In this document: positions 13,811 to 25,594 of the stretch, in pieces
How the letters are laid out: each line of letters begins with the position of its first letter
Numbering within the stretch: the stretch's first letter is position 1
Source of the DNA: Ophiocordyceps camponoti-saundersi (nom. inval.)
Lineage: Eukaryota > Ascomycota > Sordariomycetes > Hypocreales > Ophiocordycipitaceae
Direction of reading: 5' to 3'
Length of the DNA: 47,782 nucleotides
Assembly: GCA_003339415.1 (NCBI GenBank)
Contig: PDHQ01000267.1
Location: forward strand, 1 to 47,782
The notes under the pieces: generated by a model
Seen by the model: the letters and a program-made list of their open reading frames with translations, nothing else
Told to the model about the DNA's origin: nothing
The model's database searches: none
Program-made: the position numbers and the translations under genes

Positions 13811-14114
13811 TAGGGAAACGCGTAAGGTTAAGTAAAAATAAACTAAGAATAATAACTTACTAAATTACTATAGTAGATATTAAGTTACTACGGTAAGTAT
13901 ATATTAATAGTAATTATTAATAGCTATTAGCTAGCTAAGGGGCTAAGGATCGCTAATAGTTATTTATATTTATTTTACTCGTTATCTTTCTTTTTTATTT
14001 TCTATTTTAGTGCTCTCTTTTATTTTTCCTATTTTAGTGCACTATACTTCGTATACCTTAAACCTCGTATACCTTCGTAAGTTTTATATACTTAATTATA
14101 TCTTTATATACCCT

Positions 14115-14622
14115 TGTCGGTTAGGCATCCTTCCTAAGCTAAATAGGTAGCTAGAGTCGTATTATAAACTTCCCGTAGCAGAGATACTAATAGATTAGAC
14201 CTAAAATACGTATACTATATTAACCTAGATAATAGGGTTCGGGTAACTTATCTAAATTATATAGCGTATAAGAATATTATATCTACTATATAATATACTC
14301 CGGCTAATAAAGTTATAAAAGATTAAATAATAACTTTACTTATAACTTATCTCTTTCTTAAAAAGTATAGAAAAGTAAGTATATTATATATACGTTCTTT
14401 CTCCTACTAACTACCTCCCTATCCTCCTCCTATATTAACTTTATATATTATATTAATATTATACTAGTCTTAGATCGGTATTATCTTAAGTTTAACTTCT
14501 TTTTATATATATCCCTAACCTCCTACTTTATTTATATAGAGATAGTTATCTCTATAACGCGTACTACGCGTATTTAACGTATATTATATTCCTAAGTAGC
14601 TAGTAATATATATATTTTAATA
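14115..14622 (-). repeat. Family A LTR, left copy of A2
   Basis: 508 bp, matching 17178-17685. The end bases TGTCGGTTAGGCAT are unusually well preserved against RIP compared with the partner LTR. Confidence 0.9.
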
Positions 14623-17177
14623 TTAGTAGCTTTTCTTTTTTATAGTTAAGAATATATATTTATCGAGTAGGTAGTCTAGGTATAATTAGGTTTTTTTAGT
14701 AGCTCTTATAAATCGAATTATTTCTTTACTTTTAAAAACTTATATAGTTTAGGATTAGTAGATACCCTTACCTTACTAATTTATAGATAAACTTAGGTTA
14801 ATATTATACTAATATCTAATATATTTCTTAATAATTCTAATATAATTTCCTAAGATAGTACGCGTTAAGCTATATATTATATCTCCTTATCGTTTATATT
14901 TTATAAATAATAGATAAGGTTTAGGTAGTAAACTTAACGCTATATATTATTATTAATATAAAGCCTAACGCTATATATTATCGGCCGCTATTATAAGCTA
15001 GTCCCTTAGCTTAGTAGCTTTTAGATTATAAGACTAATAGGTAACTCCCTTAAATATAATATAAGCTAGCTATAAGGATATTACTAGGGTATTTTACTTT
15101 AAAAACCCCTAGTAAATACTAGCTATATAAGGGGGAATCTCCCTTATTAACTAGTAAACCCTTATAGCTAGTAAAAATTATCTCCTTCTTATAATACTAA
15201 GCGTTCCTATACTATAATATTTATAATTCCGCTAGGTTATTATAGTCTTTATATTATAATACCCCCGGGGCGGCGTAATTCTTAACCTCGGGGGTACCGT
15301 AATCCCCTAATAATATTTTCTTTCTAATCTAAAGATTAGAGAAATAAAGAATAAATATAATATAGTATACTAAATAAAGAACGCGATATTTAGTAAATTT
15401 TCGCTAAGTTAGCTGCGAAAAATAAATAAGAAAAACTAAGGTAGTTATAAAAAAGGAAGGGAAAAAAAATTTTAAAAAGGGGGGGGGGGGTATTTATACT
15501 TAGGAGGTATATACCTCTTATATCTATAAAAGAGGTTAGTATATACCGATATACTACTTATAGGAGGGGTAGGTATATACCTTATTTAGCGGGGTAAATT
15601 AGTAACTTAGTACTTTACTTATAAATTACCCCGCGCCTAAGCTCCTTATTCCTTTCCTCTTCTTTCTACCCTTATTATTATTATTATTATCGTTCTATAT
15701 AAGAAAGTAAGTTTAAGTTAATCTTAAGTTAATATTATAGTAAGCTCTTACTAACTTTAACTTAAGATTTATTATATATTAGAACCGCCCCCTTATACGC
15801 TTACCGCTCCGCGCGGTTATTAGATTATTATTTTAAATCCTAAATCTAAGAATAATATTAATAATAATAATATTTTAAAAGCTTTAATTTATTAGTAGCG
15901 TAAAAATATATTAATTCTAGCTTTAATTTATATTAGCTATAAGTTAAAATTAACCTAGTTTCTAATACGCTTTAAACTTAGCTTCGAACGCGTATTATAC
16001 GCGTCCTACTTTTATCTTTTTTACGCGCCCCTTATAAGCTCTTTTTATAGTATCTACGATTACTTTCCGCCCGCGTCCGCGAATATTATTACCTATACTA
16101 ATAGTAACGCTTATTACGCCTTATTAAGTATAACTTACTAAGCGTAATCTTTTTATATCCTCGCCGCTAGCTACGCTATTATCTTAAGCGCGGCGCGATA
16201 ATATTTAGCACGGCGATATTAAAAAGGTGCCCCTATATTAAAATTATATTAGCTATATAAGTAAGTAAAAGCTAAAAATTAACGCCTATTAAGAGTAGGT
16301 ATCTTAATTAGTAACTACTTACTATTAATATGCTAAAAAAGGTATCTAGTATAATAATATATATATAGCTTATTAAAATTTAACTTTATATAAACTAATA
16401 TTAACTTAATAAACTATCCTAGCTATTATTACCTTTACGTAAGCTTTTACTATATTTATAAGTAATAATATACCCTTATATAAAAACTAATATATTAAAG
16501 TAAGTCTAATAATAATCTAATCCTTATTTATATTTAAGTTAATATTTAACTAATATTACTAATATAGTAATATTACTTAGCTAGCCTTACGCGATTATTA
16601 CGCGTTACGCTCTCCTAGATATCCGCGTTAGGAGTAAAGGTAAGGGACTTTAGCTTTAAGGATTTTACTTTTTTTTTTTATTATTTTTATCTTTTATTAT
16701 TTTTATTTTTTATATATTACTAAATTAACTTAATTATAAGAGATTTCTAGTATTAAATTTATAAAAGCTTAGTAAATAATAATTACAGAGTAACTATTAA
16801 AACTAATCTAAGGTTAATAAAACTTTAAGTTAAAATCGAAGTAAGTTTTTAAAAATCCTAAACTAAAAGTAAAAAGAAGAAAAAATAGATAATATTAACT
16901 TATAATAAGTTATCGCTAAGTACTAAAATATCCGAATTATTAAGTTACTAATTAGATATTAGCTAAAATATATCTATATATTATCGAAATAATAATTATA
17001 ATTTCTTCGAAGTTAGCACTTTAATAAATATTTATAATTTAAATTACTTTTTTATTTCTAATTTAAACTAAGGTTAAATAATAATAAAGCTAGTATTTTA
17101 GCTTATATTAGTTAACTAAGTTTTAAGTAATAAAAGGTAGTTAAGTTTATAATATAACTTTCTTTATTACTAATTAG

Positions 17178-17685
17178 TATTAATTAGGTATCTTTCCTAA
17201 GCTAAATAAGTAGCTAGAGTTATATTATAGATTTCTTATAATAAAAATACTAATAAATTAGACCTAAAATATATATACTATATTAACTTAAATAATAAGG
17301 TTTAGGTAACTTATCCGGATTATATAATATATAAGAATATTATATTTACTATATAATATACTCTAGCTAATAAAGTTATAAAAGATTAAATAATAACTTT
17401 ACTTATAACTTATCTTTCTCTTAAAAAGTATAGAAAAGTAAGTATATTATATATATATTCCTCCTCTTACTAACTACCTCCCTATCCTCCTCCTATATTA
17501 ACTCTATATATTATATTAATATTATATTAGTCTTAAATTAGTATTATCTCGAGTTCGACTCTTTTTTATACGTATCCCTAACCTCTTACTTTATTTATAT
17601 AGAGATAGTTATCTCTACGATACGTGCCACGCGTATTTAACGCGTATTATATTCCTAAGTAGCTAGCGATATATATATTCTAATA
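17178..17685 (-). repeat. Family A LTR, right copy of A2
   Basis: 508 bp, same length as the left copy and bordered by the second ACCCT. It shows more RIP-type transitions than the left LTR, for example the end reads TATTAATTAGG instead of TGTCGGTTAGG. Confidence 0.9.
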
Positions 17686-19170
17686 ACCCTATTCTCTTTT
17701 AACTATTCTCTCGTTTAACTTACCTCTTTTTCTTACTTATATATATTATATATAACCTCTTCTTCTTGCCTATATATACCTCTTCTAACTTATCGGTATA
17801 TACGATTTCGTATCCCTTCTCTCTCTCTTTATCTTACTAAGTATTAACGCTATTATTTTCTTATCGTACGCTCTTTTTCCTTATTTTTTTTATTATATAC
17901 TACGATCTATTATTACGTATTTTCTTCTCCTTATTATGCACTTATTTCTCTTATCGTATACTTATTTTTCTTATTATATATTACCGTCTTTATATATATT
18001 ATACCTTTATATATTATCCGTCTCCTATTTCCTACGGTTATCCTTATATAAGTATACGAGATTATAGATTACTTAACGGAAGAAGAAATTAACCTTAAGA
18101 AAAACCTTACCGTTTATAAATAATATAAGAGTATACGCTAGGAGTTTAAACGATACTAGGAAATATTCTATAAATAAATAAGGGAAAATTAAAAGTTTAA
18201 AATTTCTAGAAATTTAAAAATCTCTCCTATTATAGGCATTTTATATAGCTATATCTTAGCTAAATAAGTAGCTAAAGGAGACTAAGTAGCCTAGGGCCTC
18301 GCTAAGGTTATATAGGATAAATTAGCACTCTTAATAGTTATAGTAAATATTTAAAAATTCTAGGTCCTAGAATAAGATATTATAATAAATATATTACCGA
18401 AAAATTAGCTTATAAAGCTAGATAAGCTTTAAAAGTTATATAAGATAGCGTATAACTTCGCTAATATTAAGGTTAAGAGGGGTAAAGATAGTAAATTTCC
18501 TTTAATAATAGAGATTATTATAATAATAAAAAATATATAAAAATAGATCTTATCTACTATTAGTAAATCTTTCTTTAAAATAGCTTAGCGTTTATACGAT
18601 TATATAATTATTAATATTAAGTAATTAATTTAAGATAAGCTTAAGGGCTAGGAAAATATAGATATATTAGGAGCCGCCTTATCTAAATTAGCACTTAAAG
18701 GAAATAGCTATAATTAGTAATAAGTAATCGCTATACCTAGCTTTAAGGCGGGAGCCTAGAATACTAAGAAAATATCTAAGTTTAAAGTTAATTAGAATAT
18801 ACGACGCGTAATCGAAAAAAGAGCTACCTAGCTTATGCCGCTAATTTCTATTATAAAACCGATAATTAAACTAATAAATAAATAAAAAGAAGATAAATCG
18901 GATAGTTATATTTTAGTCTCCGTAAATAGAATTAGTAATAAGAATAAACGGCGTTTATTAATAGATAATATACTTATAAAAACGCTAATAAAAACGCTAA
19001 TAAAATTAACTCTAGCTAAGCTAATAACTCTAAGTTTAAGTTTTATTAAGGCGATATCTATTCTAATAAGCTAACCGATTTCCTTTTAAACGACCCTATT
19101 AAGTAGCTAACTAATTCCCTCTTAAATAACCCCGTTAAGGCTATTATAAAAATCCGTTAGATAGGGATAG

Positions 19171-19260
19171 ATAAAGATAACCCTTATTAGTTCTATTACT
19201 ATAAAGATAACCCCTACTAGTTCTATTATTATAAAGATAACCCTTACTAGTTTTACTACC
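19171..19260 (+). repeat. Three 30-bp tandem repeats in gag-like ghost
   Basis: Three consecutive units starting AAAGATAACCC, each ending TTCTATTA or a variant, encode a 10-residue motif KDNPY-FYYY with one RIP stop per unit at a likely Gln codon. Tyr/Asp/Asn richness suggests a low-complexity linker. Confidence 0.8.
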
Positions 19261-19768
19261 TAAGCTTTAATAAAGAAAGTTATTACGACCCCTACCTCTA
19301 GTTTTAATACCTAGGTTCTAATAATAGTTACCTCTAAGGCTACTACCTCTACTATAACGGCTCTAGGAAAGATAGTTACTTTATAGATATTTATTCTTAT
19401 AAAGATAGCTATTCTATAGATCCTTATATTAGTAGTAATAATCCCGCTTATACCTAAGTAGCTATAAGCCGCCTAAATTATCTATATAGTAACTACGAAC
19501 TCGAATATTTATAAAAAAAAGATATAAACTATATTAATAACTAAGTAATAGGCTAAGATAGAAGTACTTATAAATATAATAAGCGCTAAGATAAAAACGC
19601 TTATAATTATTATAAATAAATAGAAAATTAGATAACTAACTAAGTAATAAATTATAATTAACGAATAAAGAGATTAATAAATAACTAAGATAAGAGAAAT
19701 TATCCGCTATAAATATATAAAATTTTAATTAGCGATAAAAATAAAGCGAGATATTAAATAGATAATAT

Positions 19769-21544
19769 TATAAGGGATTAGTTTATAACTAATCGTAGCT
19801 AGATAGGGGGGATTATAGCGGATATATTTAGGTCTTCCTAATAGCGCTTAGTTATCGCGCGGGGTATATAGCTAGCTCGGGAAAGGGGCTTCTCTCCCTT
19901 CTCTTTCCTCTTTTCGATAGCTTTAATTATAACTCTACCTTAGCTTACTTCTATAATCGCCTTAGTAAGACCTTTATATTAATTAAAGCTCCTCTTACCG
20001 CTAACCGAACGTAAAAGTAAGATCTTAGCATAGAACGCCGTTAAATTCTACCTATATTAAAGCCGCTCTTAGCTCGTTCCGGCCTAGATTCTTAGCTAGC
20101 TACTATATATACTAAATTTATAATTAACGGAGCCGTAATTAGGGAGCCTAAGTCCCGGTTTTATTATATTTTTTCTTATCTTAGCACCTTCTAATAAATA
20201 TTCCTTCCGTATATTATTATAGCTATAGATTTTTCTTACTAGCTTAAAGCTTTTTTAGCGTATATTTCTAAGCTTTTTAGGGAAAGTTATAAGGAGCGCC
20301 GAGTAGGTTTTTCCTTAGTTAGGATACGTTAGGGGCTATTAGAGCCCCTTAAAGAATATATTATAAGGTAGGAATATACCCTCTTCGAGGCTAGACTATT
20401 AAACTAGTCTAACTATACTAAGATTATTCTACTCTCGTTCGGGCTATATAAGGAGCTATAAGAGTGCTTAGATTATAAGAACTAGCTTATAATATACGCG
20501 GCCTTCGCTAGCCTTCTCCGAGGCTTTAATAAAGTATTTAGTTCCGAGAATATTCCTAATATGCTAGTTAATTTACCGCCCCCCTTTTTAGCTAACCTAA
20601 TAGATATTACGTTTATATAATCTTATTTTAGCACTACTAAGCGCTAGCGTTACTATTAGTATAACTAGATTAGTTATTTTAAGCGTAACTATCCGAAGCT
20701 TTATAAGTAAATAGGGATATTAAGGTTAGGACTTTTTATAAGTAAAGCGGGGAAGTTAGAGGTAAATCCGGAGTATTTTAATTAGGGGGATAATAAGTAA
20801 GGAGGGATAAGTATATATTAGATATTATAGCTTAAGTAATTTCCGGCCTTATTACGTTACCTTATATAAGGATAGTTTATACGTAGCTTAGGCGTATAGA
20901 TTTATTAGCAGGTACGTACTATAATCGTATTACGCCCTAGCTTATAAACTAGCGCTAGTAGTATATAGCGATAAGTATATAGTTAGCTTTACTATTTACC
21001 GCGATCGGGTTATTCTCTAAGCTTCCCGCGACTAGCATAGTGCTACTTAGTTTTATACGCTAGCTATATAAGTAAGTTTTTACTACTAATATACGAGTTT
21101 ATTAATTCTTACCTTAAGAGGTGCTACGATTCTAAGCTTATTAGAATCTTCCCTATAAGGATCGGGGTTTAATTCCCCGGGCTATAAGGGAGCCCTTCCG
21201 CCCTCTTATCCTTATCTTTATAGAGGCTATTAGGTAATTAGCTAGGGATTATATAAAGTATCTCGCTAGCGTAGTAATACGTAACTTTTCCGTCCTACGC
21301 TCCTACTTCCTTAGCTAGCCTAAGGAGGGGGCTATATAAGGGATTAGTTTATAACTAATCGTAGCTAGATAGGGGGGATTATAGCGGATATATTTAGGTC
21401 TTCCCGATAGCGCTTAGTTATCGCGCGGGGTATATAGCTAGCTCGGGAAGGGGGCTTCTCTCCCTTCTCCTTCCTCTCTTCGATAGCTTTAATTATAACT
21501 TTACCTTAGCTTACTTCTATAGTCGCCTTAGTAAGACCTTTATA
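19769..21544 (+). mobile_element. Compact LTR element, 1,776 bp, TSD AATAT
   Basis: 210-bp direct repeats at 19769-19978 and 21335-21544 bound a 1,356-bp interior. A perfect 5-bp TSD AATAT lies at 19764-19768 and 21545-21549. A strong polypurine tract (AAGGAGGGGGC, 21321-21331) lies just before the right LTR, fixing the plus orientation. LTR ends TATAAGGG...CTTTATA are RIPped forms of TG...CA. The interior has no RT, RNase H or integrase. It is much smaller than autonomous elements, so it must have been mobilised in trans. Confidence 0.92.
20240..20790 (+). pseudogene. Unidentified ghost ORF inside the compact LTR element
   Basis: One plus-strand frame reads as protein with only RIP-type stops, including ESYKERRVGFSLVR, IIYAAFASLLRGFNKVF and SENIPNMLVNLPPPF. 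This argues the element carries a coding region, perhaps a gag-like protein, rather than being a purely non-coding TRIM. I recognise no domain. Its extent to left and right is approximate. Confidence 0.5.
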
Positions 21545-22148
21545 AATATCTATAAAAGAGAATAAAAAGATAATCCTTATAATTCGTAATAAGTTAATAA
21601 GGATACTTAATTAGATATTGCTTTAATTAAAAAAACTCCTAATAAATATAACCGACGCTACCTAGTTATAAGGGGCTATTAAGGAAATATTATAAGATAT
21701 TTTCTAGTTAATATTAATCTAGGAGGTTATTAAAAAATAATATATAATACTCTTTAATTTACGTTAATTCGAGATACTATCTAAACCCCTCTAAGTATAG
21801 TTATTAAGTTAATATTACGCTAAGTAATAAAAGCGTCCTTTAAAAAGTTTAATAAATAGATAACGTCGGACCTATCTATATAGTATTCTAATTAGATACC
21901 TAAATTAAAGAGGCCTATTACCGCTACCTAGTTAAGCGATAAAATAGTTAAAAAGGTAAAGCTATCGGATTAATCGGACCTAGGACGAGAAGAAAGGTCT
22001 CTTACTAAGTTAAGTAAGTTAACGGAAATTAGGGGTATACCGCCCTAATCTAGGCTATTCTAACCTAGGCTATTTAAGAAAGGTTATAATAAAGAGGTTT
22101 AGATAGAGAAAGTAGTCGTAGGCGACTATAATAAAGATGCCCCCCTAC

Positions 22149-22335
22149 TTTATTAGGTAGGCGTTAGAGGATAAGGGATAGGAGGATAAGAAAAGGGGAC
22201 TTAGAGGAATTATTATTATTATTATTAGACTTACTATTAGACTAATAAAAAGGGATCACGACTACTAATACCCTAACGCATAATACTATACGATCTAATC
22301 TAATCCTATAATTTAAGACTAATTAAGGGATTTTA
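22149..22335 (-). repeat. 187-bp inverted repeat, right arm
   Basis: Reverse complement of 7784-7970, identical in length. It keeps slightly more CpA/TpG (TCACGA, GCATAA). Inner border abuts CCCCTA (22142-22147); on the outer border (22336 on) I find no duplication with the other arm's flank. Confidence 0.9.
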
Positions 22336-22469
22336 CTACCTAAGGTAATATTAATAGTAAGTTTTCCGTTAGTTCCGTAATTTAAGGTATATAAAATACT
22401 TAAGTTAATTATATAAATAATAAAGTATAGTATAGAGTTTCGGTAAGTTTATAAGATAGGAGTATTTAT

Positions 22470-24490
22470 CTATTATTACTATCCTCCTCTAGTACTTTTT
22501 CTATCCCTTCGAAGTCTATAAGATAAGCGTCGAAATCGACCTTTATACTAGTAAAAGTATAATAGGCTAGAAATAAACGTCTAAATACTTTACGTTCCTT
22601 TTCCGTATATTTAGAAGACTAATATCTAGTCTTACCGTAAACGAAGTACTTACGGTTCTATAAAGTATCGGCCTTTAGGTTATAAGTAAAGTTACTTCCG
22701 CTATCGTTACGATATCGGTTTAAAGGCCGGTTAAAGGTTTTTTAATATTAGCGATTAAGGTAGAAAATATTAAAGCTTAGAATATTAGGAGGAGGTAATA
22801 GTAAGTAAGAGCTTTAAATATATTATAAGCTATTAGATTAATAAGTTAAGGCTATTTCTAAAAAGGAACGGAGGTTAGATATAAGCGTTTCTATATTTTT
22901 CGTAAGTTTAAAGAGTATAAATTTTAATTTAAGGATACCTCGGTAAGCGTTAATAAGGGTTATCTATAAAGGGGCGTTATTAGTATAATCGGAACCGAGA
23001 GTATATTAATAAAGATTTAATTTATTAAAGAGTTTTTATAGGACTTTATGCGGTTTATTCTTAAGGTACGAAGTCCGAACTATCTAGTAAGTAATAGATA
23101 TCTAATCTATATAATAATAAAAGTAGTTAATATCTATATTAAAATACTTCTATATTTAAAGATATATATTACGGAAAGTAGAAGACTAGTTAATATAATT
23201 AAGATAATACTATCTTACTCGGCCTAAAAAAATACGTAGAAAAATTATATAAAAATAAAATAGGTAAATCTCTAGTATAAAGTAAGTATTTATAAAAATA
23301 TAAACCTTATTATCTAAAAGGTTATAAGGTTCGCTTAAGTATATAGTATTCTTATCTTAGATTTTAGTAAATTAAGTAATTATTTCTAAATTAATATATA
23401 TATATTAGGAAATTTAATTAGGGGTAGTATAGAGAAAGTAAAAGCGTTTAATATAGGTTTATCCTAAAATCGAGGTATTTTCGATAAGAATCTTTATTAA
23501 TATCGATAAAATTCTATATTAGTATCTAAACGAGGATTTTAGCTATTAATATTAAGTTTAGCTATACTTACTAATAGTTCTTTAATAAGTATATTTAGTA
23601 AGAACTATATTCTTCGAGCGGTAGCTTAAGGGTCTTAGAATAAGTATATTATTAGTTACTAGGTAAGTTAAACTAGTAGGTTTTAAGATAATATATTTAA
23701 TTATAATATTTAAGGGTTAGGGATAATTTAGATTTAGATATTTTTAGCGTCTAGGCTAGGCCTTAGTTAGGGTATTATCTACTATTATAAGGTAAGTATA
23801 ATAGTAGTTTAGGTTTCCGTCTTAATTTTTAATATTAATCTTATAAGGATTATAAGTTTTAGTTTAAAAAAGGTTTTAGTATATACTTAGGCTAGCTATA
23901 TAAAAAGTTTATTTATATTTAGAAGTTTTTCGAGTTTCTTTAGGGCGGGTTCCTTAGATCTACTAATATAAATTCCTTATCTTATAAGAAAGCTTCGAGT
24001 AAGGTCTCTTATAAATACTTATCCTATTTCCTATATCTTCGTTTTCTAGCCGTTAAAATATTATTAGAAGAGGTTAAATAAAGCGAGATTAAAAAGTTAC
24101 TTATTACTTTTAATAAATAAGATAAATCTCGCTATTATTAGTTTAATTATCTTTACGTTCTCGTAATCTCCTAGTATATTATTATCCTAGTAATCTAAGT
24201 TAAACTAATTCTAATATTATTTCGGGATCTTAGTATATTTAAATATTTCTTAAGTTAGTTAGTTATAGTATTTAAGGAGTTCTATTCTATTTTTAGGAGG
24301 GGTGCTTATAGTTATAAGTAAGTTTTTAAACCGGCTTTAGATAAATATCGTAAAGTATTTAAGTTAGTTTTTTTAAAAGTTCTAAAAGGGGTTTTACGTA
24401 GCCTTTTATTAACTTTTTAATCGATTATAGCTTACCTCTATATAGTTACTTTCGTAAAAGTTTACTATTAAGGTTAACTATTCTATCTTT
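22470..24490 (-). pseudogene. Copia gag ghost with CCHC remnant
   Basis: The minus strand downstream of the right family B LTR reads as gag. Around 22590-22650 the ghost YFVYGKTRY...SSKYTEKER matches the CxxCxxxGCW...KHTxEER zinc-knuckle pattern of fungal copia gags, with Cys and His codons turned to Tyr as expected from RIP (TGC to TAC, CAT to TAT). The C-terminal part (FRRLFLAYYTFTSIKVDFDAY, then acidic EGIEKVLEEDSNN) is clean up to a stop near 22466. The start lies in the 5' leader close to 24400. Next to it is the LTR, in the right order for a minus-strand copia element. Confidence 0.75.
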
Positions 24491-24528
24491 ACTAATTTAT
24501 AGTTAACTAAATTTTAATTACTAATTAG

Positions 24529-24979
24529 TATTAGTTAGCCTTTATAGTACGTATATAGGAGTTAATAGCGATTACTAGTACTAAAAGTATAATTTTTTTA
24601 GTTTATAATATTCGTTTATATTTTCTCTAAAACGAAGGGAATTCTACGTTTACTTATATATAAAATATTCTTACGTATACTCTCTTCTTCTATGCTCGAT
24701 ATTAAATCGAGTATAACCTAATCTTTTCTTCTATACTTAATATTAGATCGAGTATAATCTAATCTTTTCCCGAAACTAATCTAATATCGACTAGGAGTCT
24801 ATTAAAGCTCCTATCTAAAATGCTATAATAAAAATATAATCGAAACTTACCTTACTTTTTATTACCTAAGTCCTTCTAATACGTCCTACGTAATATACCC
24901 CTTTTCCCCTTATCTTAAGTATATATAGATTTTATTCTATACCCGTTTAGATTTTAGTTATTCTTATATAAGTCTAATA
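24529..24979 (-). repeat. Family B LTR (5' LTR of B1)
   Basis: 451 bp, same length and same internal 41-bp tandem duplication as 1252-1702. On the minus strand it is followed by the leader ACTAATTAGTAATTAAAATT. Its outer end abuts a family A LTR cut at an internal position. Confidence 0.9.
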
Positions 24980-25408
24980 ATTATACTAGTCTCGGATTAG
25001 TATTATCTTAAGTTTAACTCCTCTTTATATATATCCCTAACCTCTTACTTTATTTATATAAAGATAGTTATCTCTACGACGCGTGCTATATATATTTAAC
25101 GCGTATTATATTCCTAAGTAGCTAGCGATATATATATTCTAATACTAGTAGCTTTTCTTTTTATAGTTAGGAATATATATTTATCGAGTAAGTAGTTTAG
25201 GTATAATTAGGTTCGTTTAGTAGCTCTTATAAATTAAATCGTTTCTTTACTTTTAAGGATTTATATAGTTTAAAACTAGTAAATACCCTTACCTTACTAA
25301 TTTATAAATAAACTTAAGTTAATATTATGCCGATATCTAATATATTTCTTAATAATTTTAGTATAATTTCCTAAAATAGTATACGTTAAGCTATATATTA
25401 TATCTCCT

Positions 25409-25594
25409 TATAAGGGTTTAGCCTCCGGGCTATTTACGAGGAGGTGACTCTATTATTTAGAATAACTATAAAGAATTATAGAAAAGGGGTCGTAACGCTT
25501 AATAGGGGTAGGCGATCCGCGCGCGCGCCGCGCGCGGAAATAACTAATTACCCTACGTAACTTAGCTATTCGGGTATAGCCCGAATCCCTTATA
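25409..25594 (+). repeat. Family E terminal repeat, left
   Basis: 186 bp with two strong hairpins: a GC-only palindrome, CCGCGCGCG-CGC-CGCGCGCGG, near 25517-25537, and ATTCGGGT-ATA-GCCCGAAT near 25568-25586. The GC hairpin lacks CpA sites and so is untouched by RIP. Confidence 0.9.

Larger units (their letters stand above)
14115..17685 (-). mobile_element. Family A LTR element, complete (A2), TSD ACCCT
   Basis: 508-bp LTRs at 14115-14622 and 17178-17685 bound a 2,555-bp interior. The left LTR keeps TGTCGG at its end; the right one is RIPped to TATTAA. A perfect 5-bp TSD ACCCT lies at 14110-14114 and 17686-17690. Orientation is inferred as minus: on that strand the LTR starts like copia LTRs and is preceded by an AAAAAAGAAAAG purine tract. 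The interior has a G homopolymer near 15479-15490, a small hairpin near 15245-15290 and a (TTA)n tract near 15666. I recognise no RT, integrase or gag motif. With a 2.6-kb interior it is probably non-autonomous, possibly mobilised by family B, which shares the same ACTAATTAG sequence beside the LTR. Confidence 0.9.
13811..18049 (+). other. Presumed gypsy LTR and leader, split by family A element
   Basis: Excluding the nested element at 14115-17685, this leaves about 670 bp of pyrimidine-rich sequence (CTCTTTT, TTTATTTTCCTA, ACCTCTTCTTCTTGCC) between the candidate polypurine tract and the start of the gag-like ghost. No coding signal is seen. It fits a single LTR plus leader, but without a second copy its ends are unknown. 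Confidence 0.45.
18050..22147 (+). pseudogene. Gag-like ghost of the gypsy element, split by a small LTR element
   Basis: Plus-strand coding character begins near 18055 with IIDYLTEEEINLKKN and continues with stops only at former Gln/Trp/Arg-type codons, through a Lys/Gln-rich helical region. Three 30-bp tandem repeats at about 19171-19260 encode copies of KDNPY-FYYY. A 1,776-bp LTR element interrupts it at 19769-21544. It ends at 22147 against the 187-bp inverted repeat. Gag identity rests on position, composition and orientation shared with the gypsy pol; no zinc knuckle survives. The frame at its end (GDYNKDAP then CCCCTA) continues in phase into the start of the pol ghost at 7971 if the CCCCTA duplication is counted once. 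Confidence 0.6.
1252..24979 (-). mobile_element. Copia-type LTR retrotransposon, family B, heavily nested (B1)
   Basis: Two 451-bp LTRs in the same orientation (1252-1702 and 24529-24979) bound this stretch. Both carry the same 41-bp tandem duplication, which the third family B LTR lacks, supporting them as a pair. Copia-order ghosts lie on the minus strand: gag with a CCHC-like remnant next to the right LTR, protease, integrase, RT and RNase H leading to the left LTR, which is preceded on the minus strand by a GAAAAAGAAAAAG polypurine tract. Without nested insertions the element would be about 6 kb, normal for copia. No matching TSD is seen: the flanks are family A LTR pieces in opposite orientations, so one flank has been rearranged or the two LTRs belong to two elements. 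Confidence 0.7.
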
